DNA of 64,000 nucleotides from Sepiola atlantica (lineage: Eukaryota; Mollusca; Cephalopoda; Sepiida; Sepiolidae): contig OY744531.1 in the NCBI GenBank assembly GCA_963556195.1, positions 54,048,200-54,112,199 of the forward strand, in the 5' to 3' direction. Shown piece after piece: positions 1 through 11,110 of the stretch. The translations under genes and the position numbers were made by a program. Under the pieces are notes generated by a model. It saw nothing but the letters and a program-made list of their open reading frames with translations, had not been told where the DNA came from and made no database searches. Numbering within the stretch: position 1 is the stretch's first letter; every line of letters begins with the position of its first letter.

Positions 1-250
1 TTTTCGTTGGAATGCCAAACTTAATATTTAGAATAGCATTTTCGTTACAATGCACAGCTTTAAAATAGAATTTTCTTTGTTCCGTCAGGCTTTAGTTTGG
101 AATTACATTTAGTTGGTATGTCAAGCTTAAGTTTGTCATAGCCTATTTCTCCGTTTATCAATTTTCTGTTTGAAATAGCATTTTCATCGCTAAACGTACA
201 GATTGAATAGACGTATTCTAAGAATGTTTCTGTACTTGTTTGTATTATTC
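1..250. repeat. Degenerate tandem-like AT-rich repeat
   Basis: Short words such as aatagcattttcgtt and their variants recur at loose spacing. The reverse complement of the same word occurs near 3,180-3,195, so this may be the edge of an interspersed family. No coding frame is credible. Confidence 0.35.
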
Positions 251-1600
251 GCACTCATTCTCTTCTAATAAACGAGTGGTTTGGAATCTGGAGCTCTTAA
301 ACAACCACAGTCATGTCCCGCTGAAAAGAGACAAAAATAACAACAACGGCCATTGATCCAGACCGACAGAAATGCGCGTGCCCACAGTAATGTGAATGAT
401 GATTCGCGCATGCGCTGTTCTTGATCTTTACACGATCACGCAACTTTAGGATTATTTTTTGTTCATTAAGATTTCGCGTTCACCTTGTAACATTTAGAGC
501 GTTTAGCCATGAGGACTTATGACTCAGTTTCTTTTGAATACCAAGTCCAGTAGAAATGCTTTTTTTTTATCCGTGAGTCAATGAAAAGAACATTACGAGA
601 TATTCTGTACGTGAACTCGGCTTTTATTTCATTAGCTTCTCTTCAATGTTCTTATTTGGCTTTTAAACGGCCGTTTAAATAAAGAGGGTGAGTGGGGGTC
701 AACGTGTGTGTGCACCCCTATAGACTTTTATTTATTTTAATTAATTTTTTTGTTGTTATGGAAGGTCTTCTCCTGAACACTAAGCCCAGTCTAATAATTC
801 TAAACCAGCAGTATACTCTCATTGTCATACTCTAGTCTTTTCACTAATTCCTCTTAGTAATGCATTTAGTTTCATTTCTTTCTGATGGCTTCTTCTTCGC
901 ATTCAGTATTATTTTCTGTTTTTCTATTGAAGGAATAAAAATAAATGAAAAAATGAAAAATGGTCTCTGTTGATGGAAACATGCTCGGCATAGTAATAAA
1001 TGTGTGTCAGACTTGACTGATCCAAACGTCATATATTTGAAACCTCTGTGTGGTGAGGAGCAAATAGATCATTTTCGAATGAGTAGCACATCAAGAGATA
1101 ATATCCCGGATCACGCTAGACGTTGACGCACATTGTCATTAAAAAAAGGACATGAGGGAAGGAAACAGAAATGACAGGATAACGTGTGAGACAACGAATT
1201 TAGTGTCATTCAGAAACTGATCGATATCATCTAACTACATTTTAAAGAAAACAACGCGAGGTGATTTAATTGAATATTTCAAAATAATTAACGGCATTTC
1301 TAACTGTAGTGTACATTTTCTAATATTTCTCCAAGATCTGGATTATTGTAAAAGCAGCTTTCAAAAACTACATTTATTAACCAATTTAATATTTCTGCTA
1401 ATAGGGTAATATATTCTCGAACAATTTCCCAAATTAAATTCATGGCCTCCGTTCAGTCTTGACATACAATGGATACCCCCTGCAAGGGTGGCTGTGCGTT
1501 TAATTGTGAAACAAGGGTTGCACAATCTCCAACCACACCCTTTCTGAGACGACACTGCTTGATTCCAGTGACAAGTAGAAATCCAGGACGACTAGAAAAC
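251..1600. other. Non-genic stretch with one NRF1-type palindrome
   Basis: I see no gene here. Frames are short and low in complexity. A perfect GCGCATGCGC palindrome lies at 406-415, the core of the NRF1 site often found in animal promoters, but no exon signal follows it that I can support. Confidence 0.4.
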
Positions 1601-1610
1601 AATGCCGAGA

Positions 1611-1695
1611 CACCTACAGCATATGGTATTCCAAAATAGTCACCCATTTAGTACTGACCAAACTGAACGTCGCTTAAGTTCGGTGATCTAACGGG
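1611..1695 (-). repeat. 5S rRNA-derived relic (SINE-like or 5S pseudogene)
   Basis: Read on the minus strand this resembles the 3' two thirds of animal 5S rRNA: gatcaccgaacttaagc, then acgtt, then atgggtgac, then ggaatacca and gctgtagg in the right order and spacing. The internal promoter words are only partly kept and the 5' third is missing or diverged. It is more likely a 5S-derived SINE relic or pseudogene than a working 5S gene. Confidence 0.65.
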
Positions 1696-1814
1696 AACGG
1701 CTGTGTCAACGTGCATGTGCCGTATTAATAACCAGATAAATCACAGCAATGCCGTAGAACATTTTCAGATAGAATTGAATGAATTCCAAAATAATTGTAA
1801 AAATGAATTAAGAG

Positions 1815-2335
1815 GGCATTTTGAACGTCCAAAAAAGAGTCACCAACTTGATAGGTCCTTCACTATCCACGAAGCTCCAGCCCCTGTTCCATCGCCGCAA
1901 TGTTGCTTCCTTGTGCCTGTTTTACAAGTACTTCAATGGATTGTGCTCTGATGAGCTTGTTGCTCTGGTACCCCCACGACGTAAATTCACTAGACCAACC
2001 CGACAATCTGTCAAATCCCATCAATACACTGTGGAGGTCCCCAGATGCTGAAGAGCTTTCTACTCCAAAAGCTTTTCTCCTCGTGCTGCTGGACTCTGGA
2101 ACTCCCTCCCTGCTCCCTGCTCCCTGCTTTCCTGACGTTACTGACATGCAGAAATTTAAAACTAATGTAAACAGAGATCTCGCTGCGCAGCTCCTAAATT
2201 AGGTTGACCCCCCCCCCCCAAAAAAAAACACCTTTTTCTCTCAGTAGCCCCTTACGTCTACAGTGGCGGCCTGCCTTGTTTGGGGTGAACTATGTTAAAA
2301 AAATAAATAAATAAAAAATAAAAACTATCGGATGA
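1815..2335 (+). mobile_element. LINE (non-LTR) reverse transcriptase 3' end with A-rich tail
   Basis: Frames from 1,821 and 1,900 together match the C-terminal tail typical of many animal non-LTR retrotransposons: an HRRNVASL..FYKYFNG..CS.EL..L.PP block, then a LWNSLP motif, then a QKFKTNVNRDL end. They lie in different frames, with a frameshift near 2,100-2,130, so this is a relic. A C-run and A-run follow at 2,208-2,229 and the 3' UTR ends in an A-rich tail near 2,295-2,335. Nothing upstream of the tail survives: a 5'-truncated insertion. Confidence 0.75.
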
Positions 2336-2475
2336 TATATTTAACAGAATTTGATCTGTATATTAATAGTCCAAATGTTCTGTGTAATGTCTTTTTATGA
2401 GTTGGATTAAGAAGATAGTTTAAAGAGGAGATGCCTAAACAAGCATAACAAACAAATCTATATTATAAAGGAAAA

Positions 2476-2527
2476 CGTATGTATGTATGTATGTATGTAT
2501 GTATGTATGTATGTATGTATGTATGTC
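2476..2527. repeat. (GTAT)n microsatellite
   Basis: About 13 perfect tetranucleotide copies. Confidence 0.95.
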
Positions 2528-3368
2528 CGTTTATAGACAGACAGACTAGAGAGTGTTTCTAAAATATAAAAGTTTATAGAAATGTATAATTTCCCAAAGC
2601 AAATAATGGATGTAGTTTTGTCTCTCTAGGTGCCATTTTAATGAGGTTACGGGCTCTTTTCCAACATTTTGCTAATGAAATAGAAATTTACTTATGGGTG
2701 TTATTTTAAAAACCCACTTAACAAATGTCTTAATTGTTCAGTTAGGAAAAAATCAAAGTGGCAACAGCGAGTGTGCAGTTTCAATTCTGCCCTCCGGTTG
2801 CTTTTTATTAAAATCAAAGAATATATTTTTCCTCTTTATCTAAATAATATAATAGAATATTATAAAATAGAAGTGAAGAATTGTGGTATATTTAGTGGGT
2901 TGTCACCACCACAACAACAACAATCACCACCACAACCACAACCACAACCACTAGAACAACAACCACAACTACCACCACAACAATCACAACCACCAATACT
3001 TAGATTTGCATAAAACTGTACATGTATACACACATCCATGCGTTTATTTACATCATTTATATTATTTTATTATTCCAAAATTCTATTATTGTTCAAGAGT
3101 TCGACACAAGCGTTCTGAAAAAGGCCGGAGTGCAAAACGGCCGAAACGTTGTGGTAGCATTCCGAAAATTATTAATAACGAAAATGCTATTTCAACAGTA
3201 AGAATAACAGACCGGCAACATTTGAAGGTTTAGAGCCTCTGATAGATATGCTTGGACGCATCTAAAATAAGATGCGTCCATTCGATCTGCGTGTTCATTG
3301 ATGAAAATGCGATTTCATAGTGAACAGTGACCGACTGACCAACTGAGAGATTCTTCGCCGCATTTCAA
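2528..3368. other. Non-genic stretch with CAA/CCA repeat and hairpins
   Basis: CAA/CCA-rich imperfect repeats fill 2,905-2,993 and explain the Pro/Gln-rich frame there. At 3,114-3,155 a GGCCG...CGGCC stem is followed by GAAACG, an architecture reminiscent of hammerhead helix II, but a core base is wrong. A perfect 10-bp hairpin with a 6-nt loop lies at 3,254-3,279. I see no gene. Confidence 0.5.
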
Positions 3369-3421
3369 AAAAAGAAAGAAAGAAGGAAGAAAAGAAAGAA
3401 AGAAATAAAGAAAGAAAGAAC
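3369..3421. repeat. (GAAA)n-type microsatellite
   Basis: Imperfect AAAG/AAGG tetranucleotide repeats. Confidence 0.85.
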
Positions 3422-3702
3422 ATAATAAATCGTTCGTTAATCGCCATTGTCGTCTACTGTTCGTGGCTCGAAGGGATTTTACAATGGCCGACGAATTGTG
3501 GCGATTCTAATGCGAAATGAAGAGAAACATGGCGGCACGAAATTTGACGTTGGATCAGTTTATGAAGAGGTCTTCGTCGTAATTTTCGATAAGAACGTGT
3601 GTTCTTGTTTATTGCAAAGTAAAGAAAACCCCTTAACATTGAACTATGACCTTTCAAACGGCGTTAGTTATTTACAACTATTTATACGAATTGGTGAATA
3701 CT

Positions 3703-3883
<181 letters not shown>

Positions 3884-3973
3884 TACTTCATGTATCCACA
3901 TAAAATATTATAAGGAGATATAATTTTTTATGTGTCAGTTTTCAGTATTTACTTCAACGTAAGTAGAGCTAGG

Positions 3974-4139
3974 TAGTAAGCAATGAAAATATATATGGCA
4001 ATCAAGCTACACAGAGGCTCCCGTGTTTAATCGCCGGGGGGGAATCGTCTGGCTAAATGCATTTAGCCTGATGATTCCCCCCGGGGATGAAACACGGGAG
4101 CCTCTGTGTAGCTTGATTGCCATATATATTTTCATTGCT

Positions 4140-4144
<5 letters not shown>
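3974..4144. mobile_element. Palindromic MITE-like foldback element
   Basis: The whole 171 bp is a near-perfect inverted repeat centred at about 4,059/4,060 (GGCTAAATG / CATTTAGCC). Arms start GTAAGCAATG and end CATTGCTTAC, with TA on both outer sides, as expected for a TA target duplication of a Tc1/mariner-type MITE. Mismatches are confined to the C/G-rich part about 20-30 bp from the centre. It has no coding capacity and sits directly against the next (TA)n tract. Confidence 0.7.

Positions 4145-4186
<42 letters not shown>
4145..4186. repeat. (TA)n microsatellite
   Basis: About 21 TA dinucleotides directly after the palindrome. Confidence 0.95.
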
Positions 4187-4189
<3 letters not shown>

Positions 4190-4227
4190 AATAATATATT
4201 TATAAATAAATATTAATTATTTAAATA

Positions 4228-4272
4228 CCTACAGACATCGATGTTTCATGCTAACGCAATCTTCAGTGTAGG
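4228..4272 (-). ncRNA. Candidate hammerhead ribozyme (minus strand)
   Basis: On the minus strand: helix I CCTACA pairs with TGTAGG; core CTGAAGA fits CUGANGA; helix II is TGC-gtta-GCA with one mismatched closing pair (U/U) next to the core; GAA follows; helix III is ACA-tcga-TGT; the cleavage triplet is GTC just before the 3' strand of helix I. All invariant core positions except the 10.1-11.1 pair fit. The very short helix III is the form known from Penelope-like retroelements and retrozymes. Activity is untested, and no element coding region is visible. Confidence 0.6.
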
Positions 4273-4502
4273 AACTAATTCTCAACGGTCGGTAGGCGCG
4301 AACCTCGATCACAAATCGCCACTGATTCGTAGTCGGGGATCTTACCCATCGGCCATAGCCAATTAGTTAGTTAGAGGAACTTTAAATGTAAATAGCGAAA
4401 ATCGGCGGCTATGTACCAGGCAGTATAGAGTGATCTACGAAACGGCGTTCGGATAGTGCATATAGCTATTTGTCATGCTTGTTATTAAAGCTACTCGAGT
4501 GC

Positions 4503-4503
<1 letters not shown>

Positions 4504-4574
<71 letters not shown>
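4504..4574. repeat. (TA)n microsatellite
   Basis: About 35 TA dinucleotides. The sequence after it (4,586-4,665) resembles 25,935-26,015 in unit 1, so a shared interspersed repeat may begin here. Confidence 0.95.
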
Positions 4575-4575
<1 letters not shown>

Positions 4576-4696
4576 TACGATAAAATATGTGACCTGTTTG
4601 GTCACCTATTGCGCTCGTGTTAAATTGTTTAAATCAAGAAAAATGAGTTTGCGAAACTAATTAAATATAAAAATAAAAAATTAGCCTATTTCGGCC

Positions 4697-4738
4697 TCTC
4701 TCTCTCTCTCTCTCTATCTATCTGTGTATCTATCTATC

Positions 4739-4769
<31 letters not shown>

Positions 4770-4770
4770 G
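4697..4770. repeat. (CT)n/(CTAT)n microsatellite
   Basis: CT dinucleotides interrupted by CTAT and TGTG words. Confidence 0.95.
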
Positions 4771-5364
4771 TTTAAGTTATATTGATGTATAGACAAGCTG
4801 TTTCGATGTGTTGTTACTGATTTGGCTTTGCAATCAGGCAAGCTAGAATAAATATTGACATAGTCTTAAAAAGTTATACTTTATTATAACTTAACTAACA
4901 TAGTGGATCCATTACCTAATTAAAATATGAGATAGGATTAAAACCTTACGCTTTAAATTTGTCTTTATTCGGTTCCATTCGGTTGTTGTTTCCCACTTCA
5001 AAATTATCTCGCGTCCAAAACATTTTTATTTCACACGATTAATCTAATTCAGATACCCCCGAGCTAGGGACGAACGAGAGGGATGGACAACAGCTCCAGC
5101 AACTTTTCTTTGTTATCCAACCAACAGCAATCTGTGACGTTTCAAAAAATAAAATAAAATGTAAAAATTAAAAAGATTTAAATTAAAGAAAATATCCATC
5201 TTGGAGAACACCATCATTTCCCATATTCAATCCCTATATTTTTTTATCTCCCATGTCTAGTTATCACTCCCATTTAAAGAGCGACCTACTTGTTTTCGGG
5301 TTTTTGAAACAATCTAAAAAAAACAGTGGACGGTGTATACTTAGAAAGAGTTTCCTTAAAAGAT
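4771..5364. other. Non-genic AT-rich stretch
   Basis: No supported gene, RNA or repeat family was recognised. Confidence 0.4.
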
Positions 5365-5541
5365 GGCCTTACTAACCTGTCTCTTATGTTAATTTATTTA
5401 GTTCTTTTTTTTTTCTTTTTTTTAGGGTGTTTGTAATTTGTCCCGCTCCTTATCATCTTTCATGTTGTTTTTGTACATAAGATTCATTTTTTAAACATTT
5501 GGGGATATTTTAAGTAGAGTTAGCCCATAGAAAGCCATCAT
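5365..5541. repeat. Direct repeat flanking the gypsy relic, left copy
   Basis: About 175 bp (from cttactaacctgtctcttat to gagttagcccatag) recur with modest divergence at 6,707-6,877, immediately after the gypsy LTR. The pair brackets the integrase relic but is not its LTR, because an LTR-like block lies inside the right copy. Confidence 0.75.
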
Positions 5542-5572
5542 TCATTTCAACACTTTCTTACTCTCTTCGACT

Positions 5573-6380
5573 GTGGACCAACCCGTTTTGTGGTTTGGAG
5601 ACCAATTGCACGCCAAGACTCGGCAAGCAATATTCGACAACTATTGTCCGTCTTTTACGAAATTAGGAGCACCGCATGAGAGTTTGGCCAATAACGACCC
5701 AGCATTTTGCAGCCAGCAAGTAAGACAGTTTTTATGTCAATGGGGAGTTCAATTGCGGTTGCGATGCGCTTACCATCAGGCAATGGCATCGCGGAAAGAA
5801 GCCACCACAGCATAAAGAGGATTGCTGCCAGGAAGAAGTGCTCTGTTGGGGAAGCAACATACTGGTACAATGTTACGCCGAAGGGTGGCGTGTCCCTGGC
5901 AACCGCACCCGCGAATTCCATCTACACATACGGACTCAGGTAAAAGGAATCGACATTGTGCATTCACTTGACAACAAGAAAATGGACGGGTCATATGATG
6001 TGGGAGATCATATCTGGGTGAAACCACCAGGCTGTCGATGTACCACCAAATTCAAACAGGGATTAGTGACTGACATGGTCAGTCAGCAATGTGTCCTGGT
6101 TGATGGAAAACCACGTCACATACGCGATCTCCGGCCTGTTTTAGGGGCGGGCGATTCAATCACGGGAGAAAGTAATGAGTCGTCTGGCACTGAACTATTA
6201 ATGGGCAGTGCCAGTGATCCTTACAAGAATGAAGCCGCGAGTTCGGAAGCGGAAACTTCGTCAGACGATTCAGAAGCAGAAACTTCATCGGACGATTTAG
6301 AAGCAGGAAACTGGGGTGCATGTCCCACTTTGAAGGAGCGCACGAATCAAAAGGCCACCAGCACCCTGCATCATGTGTGA
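5573..6380 (+). pseudogene. Ty3/gypsy-type integrase relic
   Basis: Three frames read in succession (from 5,573, 5,707 and 5,838) show an rve integrase core end (QVRQFLCQWGVQ, then an AYH..GNGIAERSHHSIKR block), a TYWYNVTP block, and a C-terminal module with VGDHIWVKPP..RC and a DGKPRHIRDLRPV end. Two frameshifts break it. The loop that should carry the second catalytic Asp reads ANNDPAF in place of the usual SDNGPAF type. An acidic Ser/Glu/Asp repeat lies near the C-terminus. Gag, protease, RT and RNase H are absent, so this is a 5'-deleted dead copy directly upstream of its LTR. Confidence 0.75.
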
Positions 6381-6389
6381 TCAAGAGAT

Positions 6390-6572
6390 CAGAGGGGGTA
6401 GCAGCCATCATGCAGGTCCACAGGGAAAACGAGTGAGAGTTGCGTCGTGTATTGTCTATCGGGGATTGAACTCAGAGTGTTCCGGTATGGAAACTTGTAG
6501 CTTTTGTCAGGCCACGTATGCAAATGAGCCTTGTTTCTAATTCTCATTGTCATAAAAAGGGCAGTCACTTTG

Positions 6573-6603
<31 letters not shown>

Positions 6604-6706
6604 TTGTTGGTGGAAAGAACAGAAAGAATAATTCGGCGTCCCGTTTGAATTCTTTCAAGTAGTGAACCAAATACATTTCATTTAAGTTTATTAACTCTTC
6701 GTTACA
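6390..6706 (+). mobile_element. 3' LTR of the gypsy relic, with purine tract
   Basis: After the integrase stop there is a short polypurine tract (agagggggt, 6,390-6,398), then tagcagcc, likely the LTR start with its first two bases lost, compared with TGTAGCAG in the LTR-like blocks at 6,985 and 15,001. Inside are a TATA-like cataaaaagg near 6,551, a (GA)n tract at 6,577-6,603, and the end ttcgttaca at 6,698-6,706. Boundaries are inferred from these marks. Confidence 0.55.
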
Positions 6707-6877
6707 GAGGGACTTATTAACTTGTCGCTTATGTTAATTTATTTGGGTTTTTTATTTTATTTCTTTTGGACTGTTTGTAATTTGTTCCGCTCCTCATCAT
6801 CTTTCATTTGGTTTTGTACATAAAATTCATTTTTTTAAACATTTGGGGATATTTAAAGTAGAGTTAACCCATAGAGT
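6707..6877. repeat. Direct repeat flanking the gypsy relic, right copy
   Basis: Right partner of the repeat at 5,365-5,541; it begins exactly where the LTR ends. Confidence 0.75.
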
Positions 6878-6984
6878 GAATGCGGTATTTTGGTGATTAA
6901 GACTAGTTTAGAGTTCATCAAAGTAGTCAAACAAAATATACGACGGCTTAAAATTCGAAAGGGACTCATTGAAACAACAAATCT

Positions 6985-7191
6985 TGTAGCAGTTTCCTAC
7001 AAGCCGCCATATTGTTTAAATTTCAATGACTTCTTAGCTGCCTGCTGATTGGTTCAGGCAAACTACTTCCTCCTTGGTTTGACCAATCCGTTGCCTTCTT
7101 TTAGGCGAATCTCGGATGGCTAGCATAATTATATTAACACGTGACCGCCATCTGCCCGTTCTCTTTTACTTCGGTGGCACGAGACGACACT

Positions 7192-7270
<79 letters not shown>

Positions 7271-7639
7271 TTCTCTCTCTTTCCTTCTCCTCTCTAGGGA
7301 CGCAACAGACATTTTCCCGGGCTTTTTGGCCCTAGGTTCAACAAGACGCTAAAATGGCTACTGCCTCAACACGTGGACTTGATATTACAGACACACTACT
7401 TGCATACACATATGGACGCATCCTGAAACCATAGCCGGTGTACAAATATTCAATATCATGAACAATTCTCTTTTTCCCACTGGGGAAATATAATAACGGG
7501 AAATTCCTTTACTATTGCCTTCGTCCATACTTATGGACATACTAACCTCTTCCCCTTTTGTTCACGTACTAACGAGAAAGAAGACCCAATAAAGTTGTTA
7601 TTAAATGTTAGAATGAGAGTTTGTCACTTTCTATCTTAC
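6985..7639 (+). mobile_element. Solo-LTR-like block
   Basis: It starts TGTAGCAG and ends CTTAC, the same ends as the insertion at 15,001-15,488 in unit 1. Flanks aatct and actct agree at four of five bases, as a decayed 5-bp target duplication would. It contains a long CT tract (7,192-7,283) and an aataaag poly(A)-signal-like word near 7,591. Similarity to the 15,001 block beyond the ends and the CT tract is weak, so family membership is inference. Confidence 0.45.
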
Positions 7640-7689
7640 ACTCTAACACAACTTCCAAAAACGCTTTCCCGATTGCACAAAGCTCTTTC

Positions 7690-7830
7690 TCGTCTGATCA
7701 CGTCCGCCTCATTCTCGTTGCATCTCGTCTTTTTGTAATATTTAAATGAGTGTAAAAATAAGATTAGAATATGAAATATCCATGTAAGGGTAGAATTAAG
7801 TAGAGTGGAATTTTCCATTATGAGTAGACT
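7690..7830 (-). repeat. Interspersed repeat, family A copy 1
   Basis: The reverse complement shares tagaaaattccactctac-type and cttatttttacac-type words, in the same order, with 10,985-11,085 on the plus strand. Identity of the family is unknown. Confidence 0.5.
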
Positions 7831-9270
7831 AATAGCTACGCGTCCCAGCAATTACATCACAGACAGGAAGTCGCTAGTGTGATGTGGTGAATGGGCAGTT
7901 CAGATATTTCTCTTTTGATGGAATCGGCAGAAAGAGCGGTTAGGTTTTTCCCTACCGCAAATGACCGCCCGACAAGCAGAAAATAATGATCGCTTTGAAA
8001 TCGGTAAGTTCTCATCTCTATCATCGCAAGCATTATAGACAAAACTGATGTCTCAGAAATCTTCAGTTCCAAATGACAAACTTGACAATTATATTTCTCA
8101 ATGAAAATTGTTGTTGATTTCTCTTTCTTTTAAAGCATTACGTCCATTATTAATTAAGCTCATTCTAATTAACCAAATTAATCTCGCTAGTCACCGTATG
8201 ACACCAATGATGGTGTCATAACTCTCTTTTAATAAATAACTATGTCCTGTATTATTTGGATTATTCGAACTACTGTTCTCATCTTGCATGTTATTTTCAC
8301 TACGTTTCCGTCAATATAACCTCCTACCTTGTTTCATGTGCGCCAACATACAGAGGCGCAACGGATAAAAGTGATAATCAGTTCTAAGAGATGGTTTTTT
8401 GTGGGTTAGTGGGTCAATCCTCAGTACAGGCGATACTACTGAAAACATACGCATTACTTAAGACTTCTCTCCGGTCATGGCTGACAGAAGAAGAGTAAGC
8501 TACCCTCGGGGATTAAATAACGGGTTCCATTCGAAATTCTGTACAGATTCCCGAGTTCGACATAAAGATTCCCGACAAGACGCAGGGAAGTCGGAGGTTA
8601 CATCGGCCGAAAAGTTGTAAAAATAACATCCAAGATCAATTATATTTGTTTAGTTTACTATAAAACTTAGCCATAAAAAAATGTGTAGGATGTATCTTAA
8701 AATTGTATAAGTAATGTTTTCTTTACAATTTTACGTTCATAGCGACCACGGATTCGGATATATTTTTCTCGTACACGAGGTTGCCATTTTGTAATGATAA
8801 CACACATGAGTGTTAAGATTAAAAGAAAAGGAGAATAATCGCAAGATCACGGGGAAAATAAGTCTGGGCCTGGTGTCGCCTCATACACTAACAAAATCAT
8901 GAAATAATTATACTAAAGAAATATAAAAAACAGTGAGGCTGAGAAGAAATATCTGAGTTTCATGATCGGTAGAGGCTCCTTTGATAGCCAACATGGGGTG
9001 TATTCTTTTTTGCAGATAACAGAATACAACAGACCAAATACAGTTAAATCAGGTTCATATTATATTCCAATAACCATGTTTTATTTTATTATTTTTATTT
9101 TTTCACATTTCCAAAAAACATAACATTTCTGTGAGATATATTTTTAACGGTCCGTTTCATTTGTCTTGTGCCAAACAACATTTTTATGTCAATATCGTCT
9201 CTGCAACATTACAAAATCATCAGAAAAATTCACAAAGAGTAAAAAGTTATTGGATTAAAGTGTCTTCAAA
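7831..9270. other. Non-genic stretch
   Basis: No credible gene. A perfect 10-bp hairpin with a 4-nt loop (TATGACACCA / TGGTGTCATA) lies at 8,197-8,220. Near 8,611 the word cggccgaaaagttg recalls the GGCCGAAACGTTG word at 3,140-3,152, perhaps relics of one element. Confidence 0.45.
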
Positions 9271-9291
9271 AAACCTACACTATACAGTGGT

Positions 9292-9450
<159 letters not shown>

Positions 9451-9630
9451 TAGAAGAATACCCGAACAAAACAGTGTTGCACAACGTGTGTGCCTCCTTA
9501 CGAAAATTAAAATCAAGATATCATTATAAAAAAACATTATGTCTTGAATCCTTATTCTAATTTTGATCAGAATCTATGACATGATTTTAATTCTAAAAAT
9601 ATCTCAAATTTAAGGCTTAAGCTTAAGATG

Positions 9631-10436
9631 TGTGCAGTTTTAAATTTATTGTCCCCTGTCAATATGAATACATATGAAGGGTGACTGTATCAATTTATGG
9701 GTCACACTACTAAACAAAGTTGTCATTCGCATGAATGGCTTGTAAGGGCACAGTTGTCTCCCTCCAATATACCGTTTGTATGAATTGGGAGACATTTCAG
9801 ATGAATACGTCTACACAGTAGTTGTGTGCAGCTTTTAATTTATTGTCCCCTGTCAATATGAATACATATGAAGGGTGACTGTATCAATTTATGGGTCACA
9901 CTACTAAACAAAGTTGTCATTCGCATGAATGGCTTGTAAGGGTACAGTTGTCTCTCTCCAATATACCGTTTGTATGAATTGGGAGACATTTCAGATGAAT
10001 ACGTCTACACAGTAGTTGTGTGCAGCTTTTAATTTATTGTCCCCTGTCAATATGAATACATATGAAGGGTGACTGTATCAATGTATGGGTCACACTACAA
10101 AACAAAGTTGTCATTCGCATGAATGGCTTGTAAGGGCACAGTTGTCTCCCTCCAATATACCGTTTGTATGAATTGGGAGACATTTCAGATGAATACGTCT
10201 ACACAGTAGTTGTGTGCAGCTTTTAATTTATTGTCCCCTGTCAATATGAATACATATGAAGGGTGACTGTATCAATGTATGGGTCACACTACAAAACAAA
10301 GTTGTCATTCGCATGAATGGCTTGTAAGGGCACAGTTGTCTCCCTCCAATATACCGTTTGTATGAATTGGGAGACATTTCAGATGAATACGTCTACACAG
10401 TAGTTGTGTGCAGCTTTTAATTTATTGTCCCTTGTC
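9631..10436. repeat. 194-bp tandem satellite, about 4.15 copies
   Basis: The word tgtgcag starts copies at 9,631, 9,825, 10,019, 10,213 and 10,407, an exact 194-bp step. Copies differ by only a few substitutions; the third and fourth share tgtatgggtcacactacaaaac while the earlier ones have tttatgggtcacactactaaac. The fifth copy stops after about 30 bp. No frame runs through the monomers. Confidence 0.95.
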
Positions 10437-10984
10437 GACTTTGTTCGGATTATTTTCTACGCTCTGCTATTCTTAACGACGTGGTTAAGCGAAGTTTGGA
10501 GGCGGTCATTTTCTCTCACAACAGTGACCATCAGACCATGATCGAGGTGACGTTAAAATCCATGGTGACATTAGCATTTGTACCATTATGGGGCTGTTCT
10601 TGCATTTTTACGGTGCCTTCTCCTCGATCACTACCGTTGGTCCACTACTGGTCGAGTTTCAGTGCTGATGTGACTGGCAAGGCTTCCATCTCCTCTTCTC
10701 TCCCTCGCTCTCCTGTTCTTATTGATAACCGATTTGACGAACGTTATTTCAAAAAGACGCAGCAACAAACACAATTGGTCTTTAAAAACTTATTTTTAGG
10801 TTTATTTGTTCTTTAGAGTATACCCATCAAACTACGGCACACCCGACCTCTTATGGGGGAGAAATCAGCTATCTATAAAGCCCAACTGGTAGTTCAGACG
10901 CAAGCGACCCGATTCTCTCTACCAATTTGCCACATCCGCTTACTGCACAAATGACGTCACAGCTAAGAAACGTAGCCTTCTTCT
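10437..10984. other. Non-genic stretch with an unassigned open frame
   Basis: A 111-codon plus frame (10,481-10,816) has no recognisable motif and ordinary codon content for non-coding DNA. I do not call a gene. Confidence 0.3.
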
Positions 10985-11110
10985 AATCTTAAATAGAAAA
11001 TTCCACTCTACGTAGTTTTTAACCTTACGTAGAAATTTACCATTCCAATCCTATTTTTACACACTCACATCTAAATATTACTACACATTTTCCCTTTCCG
11101 AAACGAGGAA
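10985..11110 (+). repeat. Interspersed repeat, family A copy 2
   Basis: Plus-strand counterpart of the minus-strand copy at 7,690-7,830. Confidence 0.5.

Noticed and set aside
60..254. Small minus-strand ORF
   Set aside because: Lies in degenerate AT-rich repeat with no motif.
1703..2051. Independent small host gene
   Set aside because: The residues match a LINE C-terminal tail with frame breaks.
3114..3155. Hammerhead-like stem with GAAACG
   Set aside because: The core reads ctgaaaa in place of CUGANGA and no helix I partner was found.
8600..8630. Second ggccgaaa-type hammerhead trace
   Set aside because: No CUGANGA core nearby and stems do not close.
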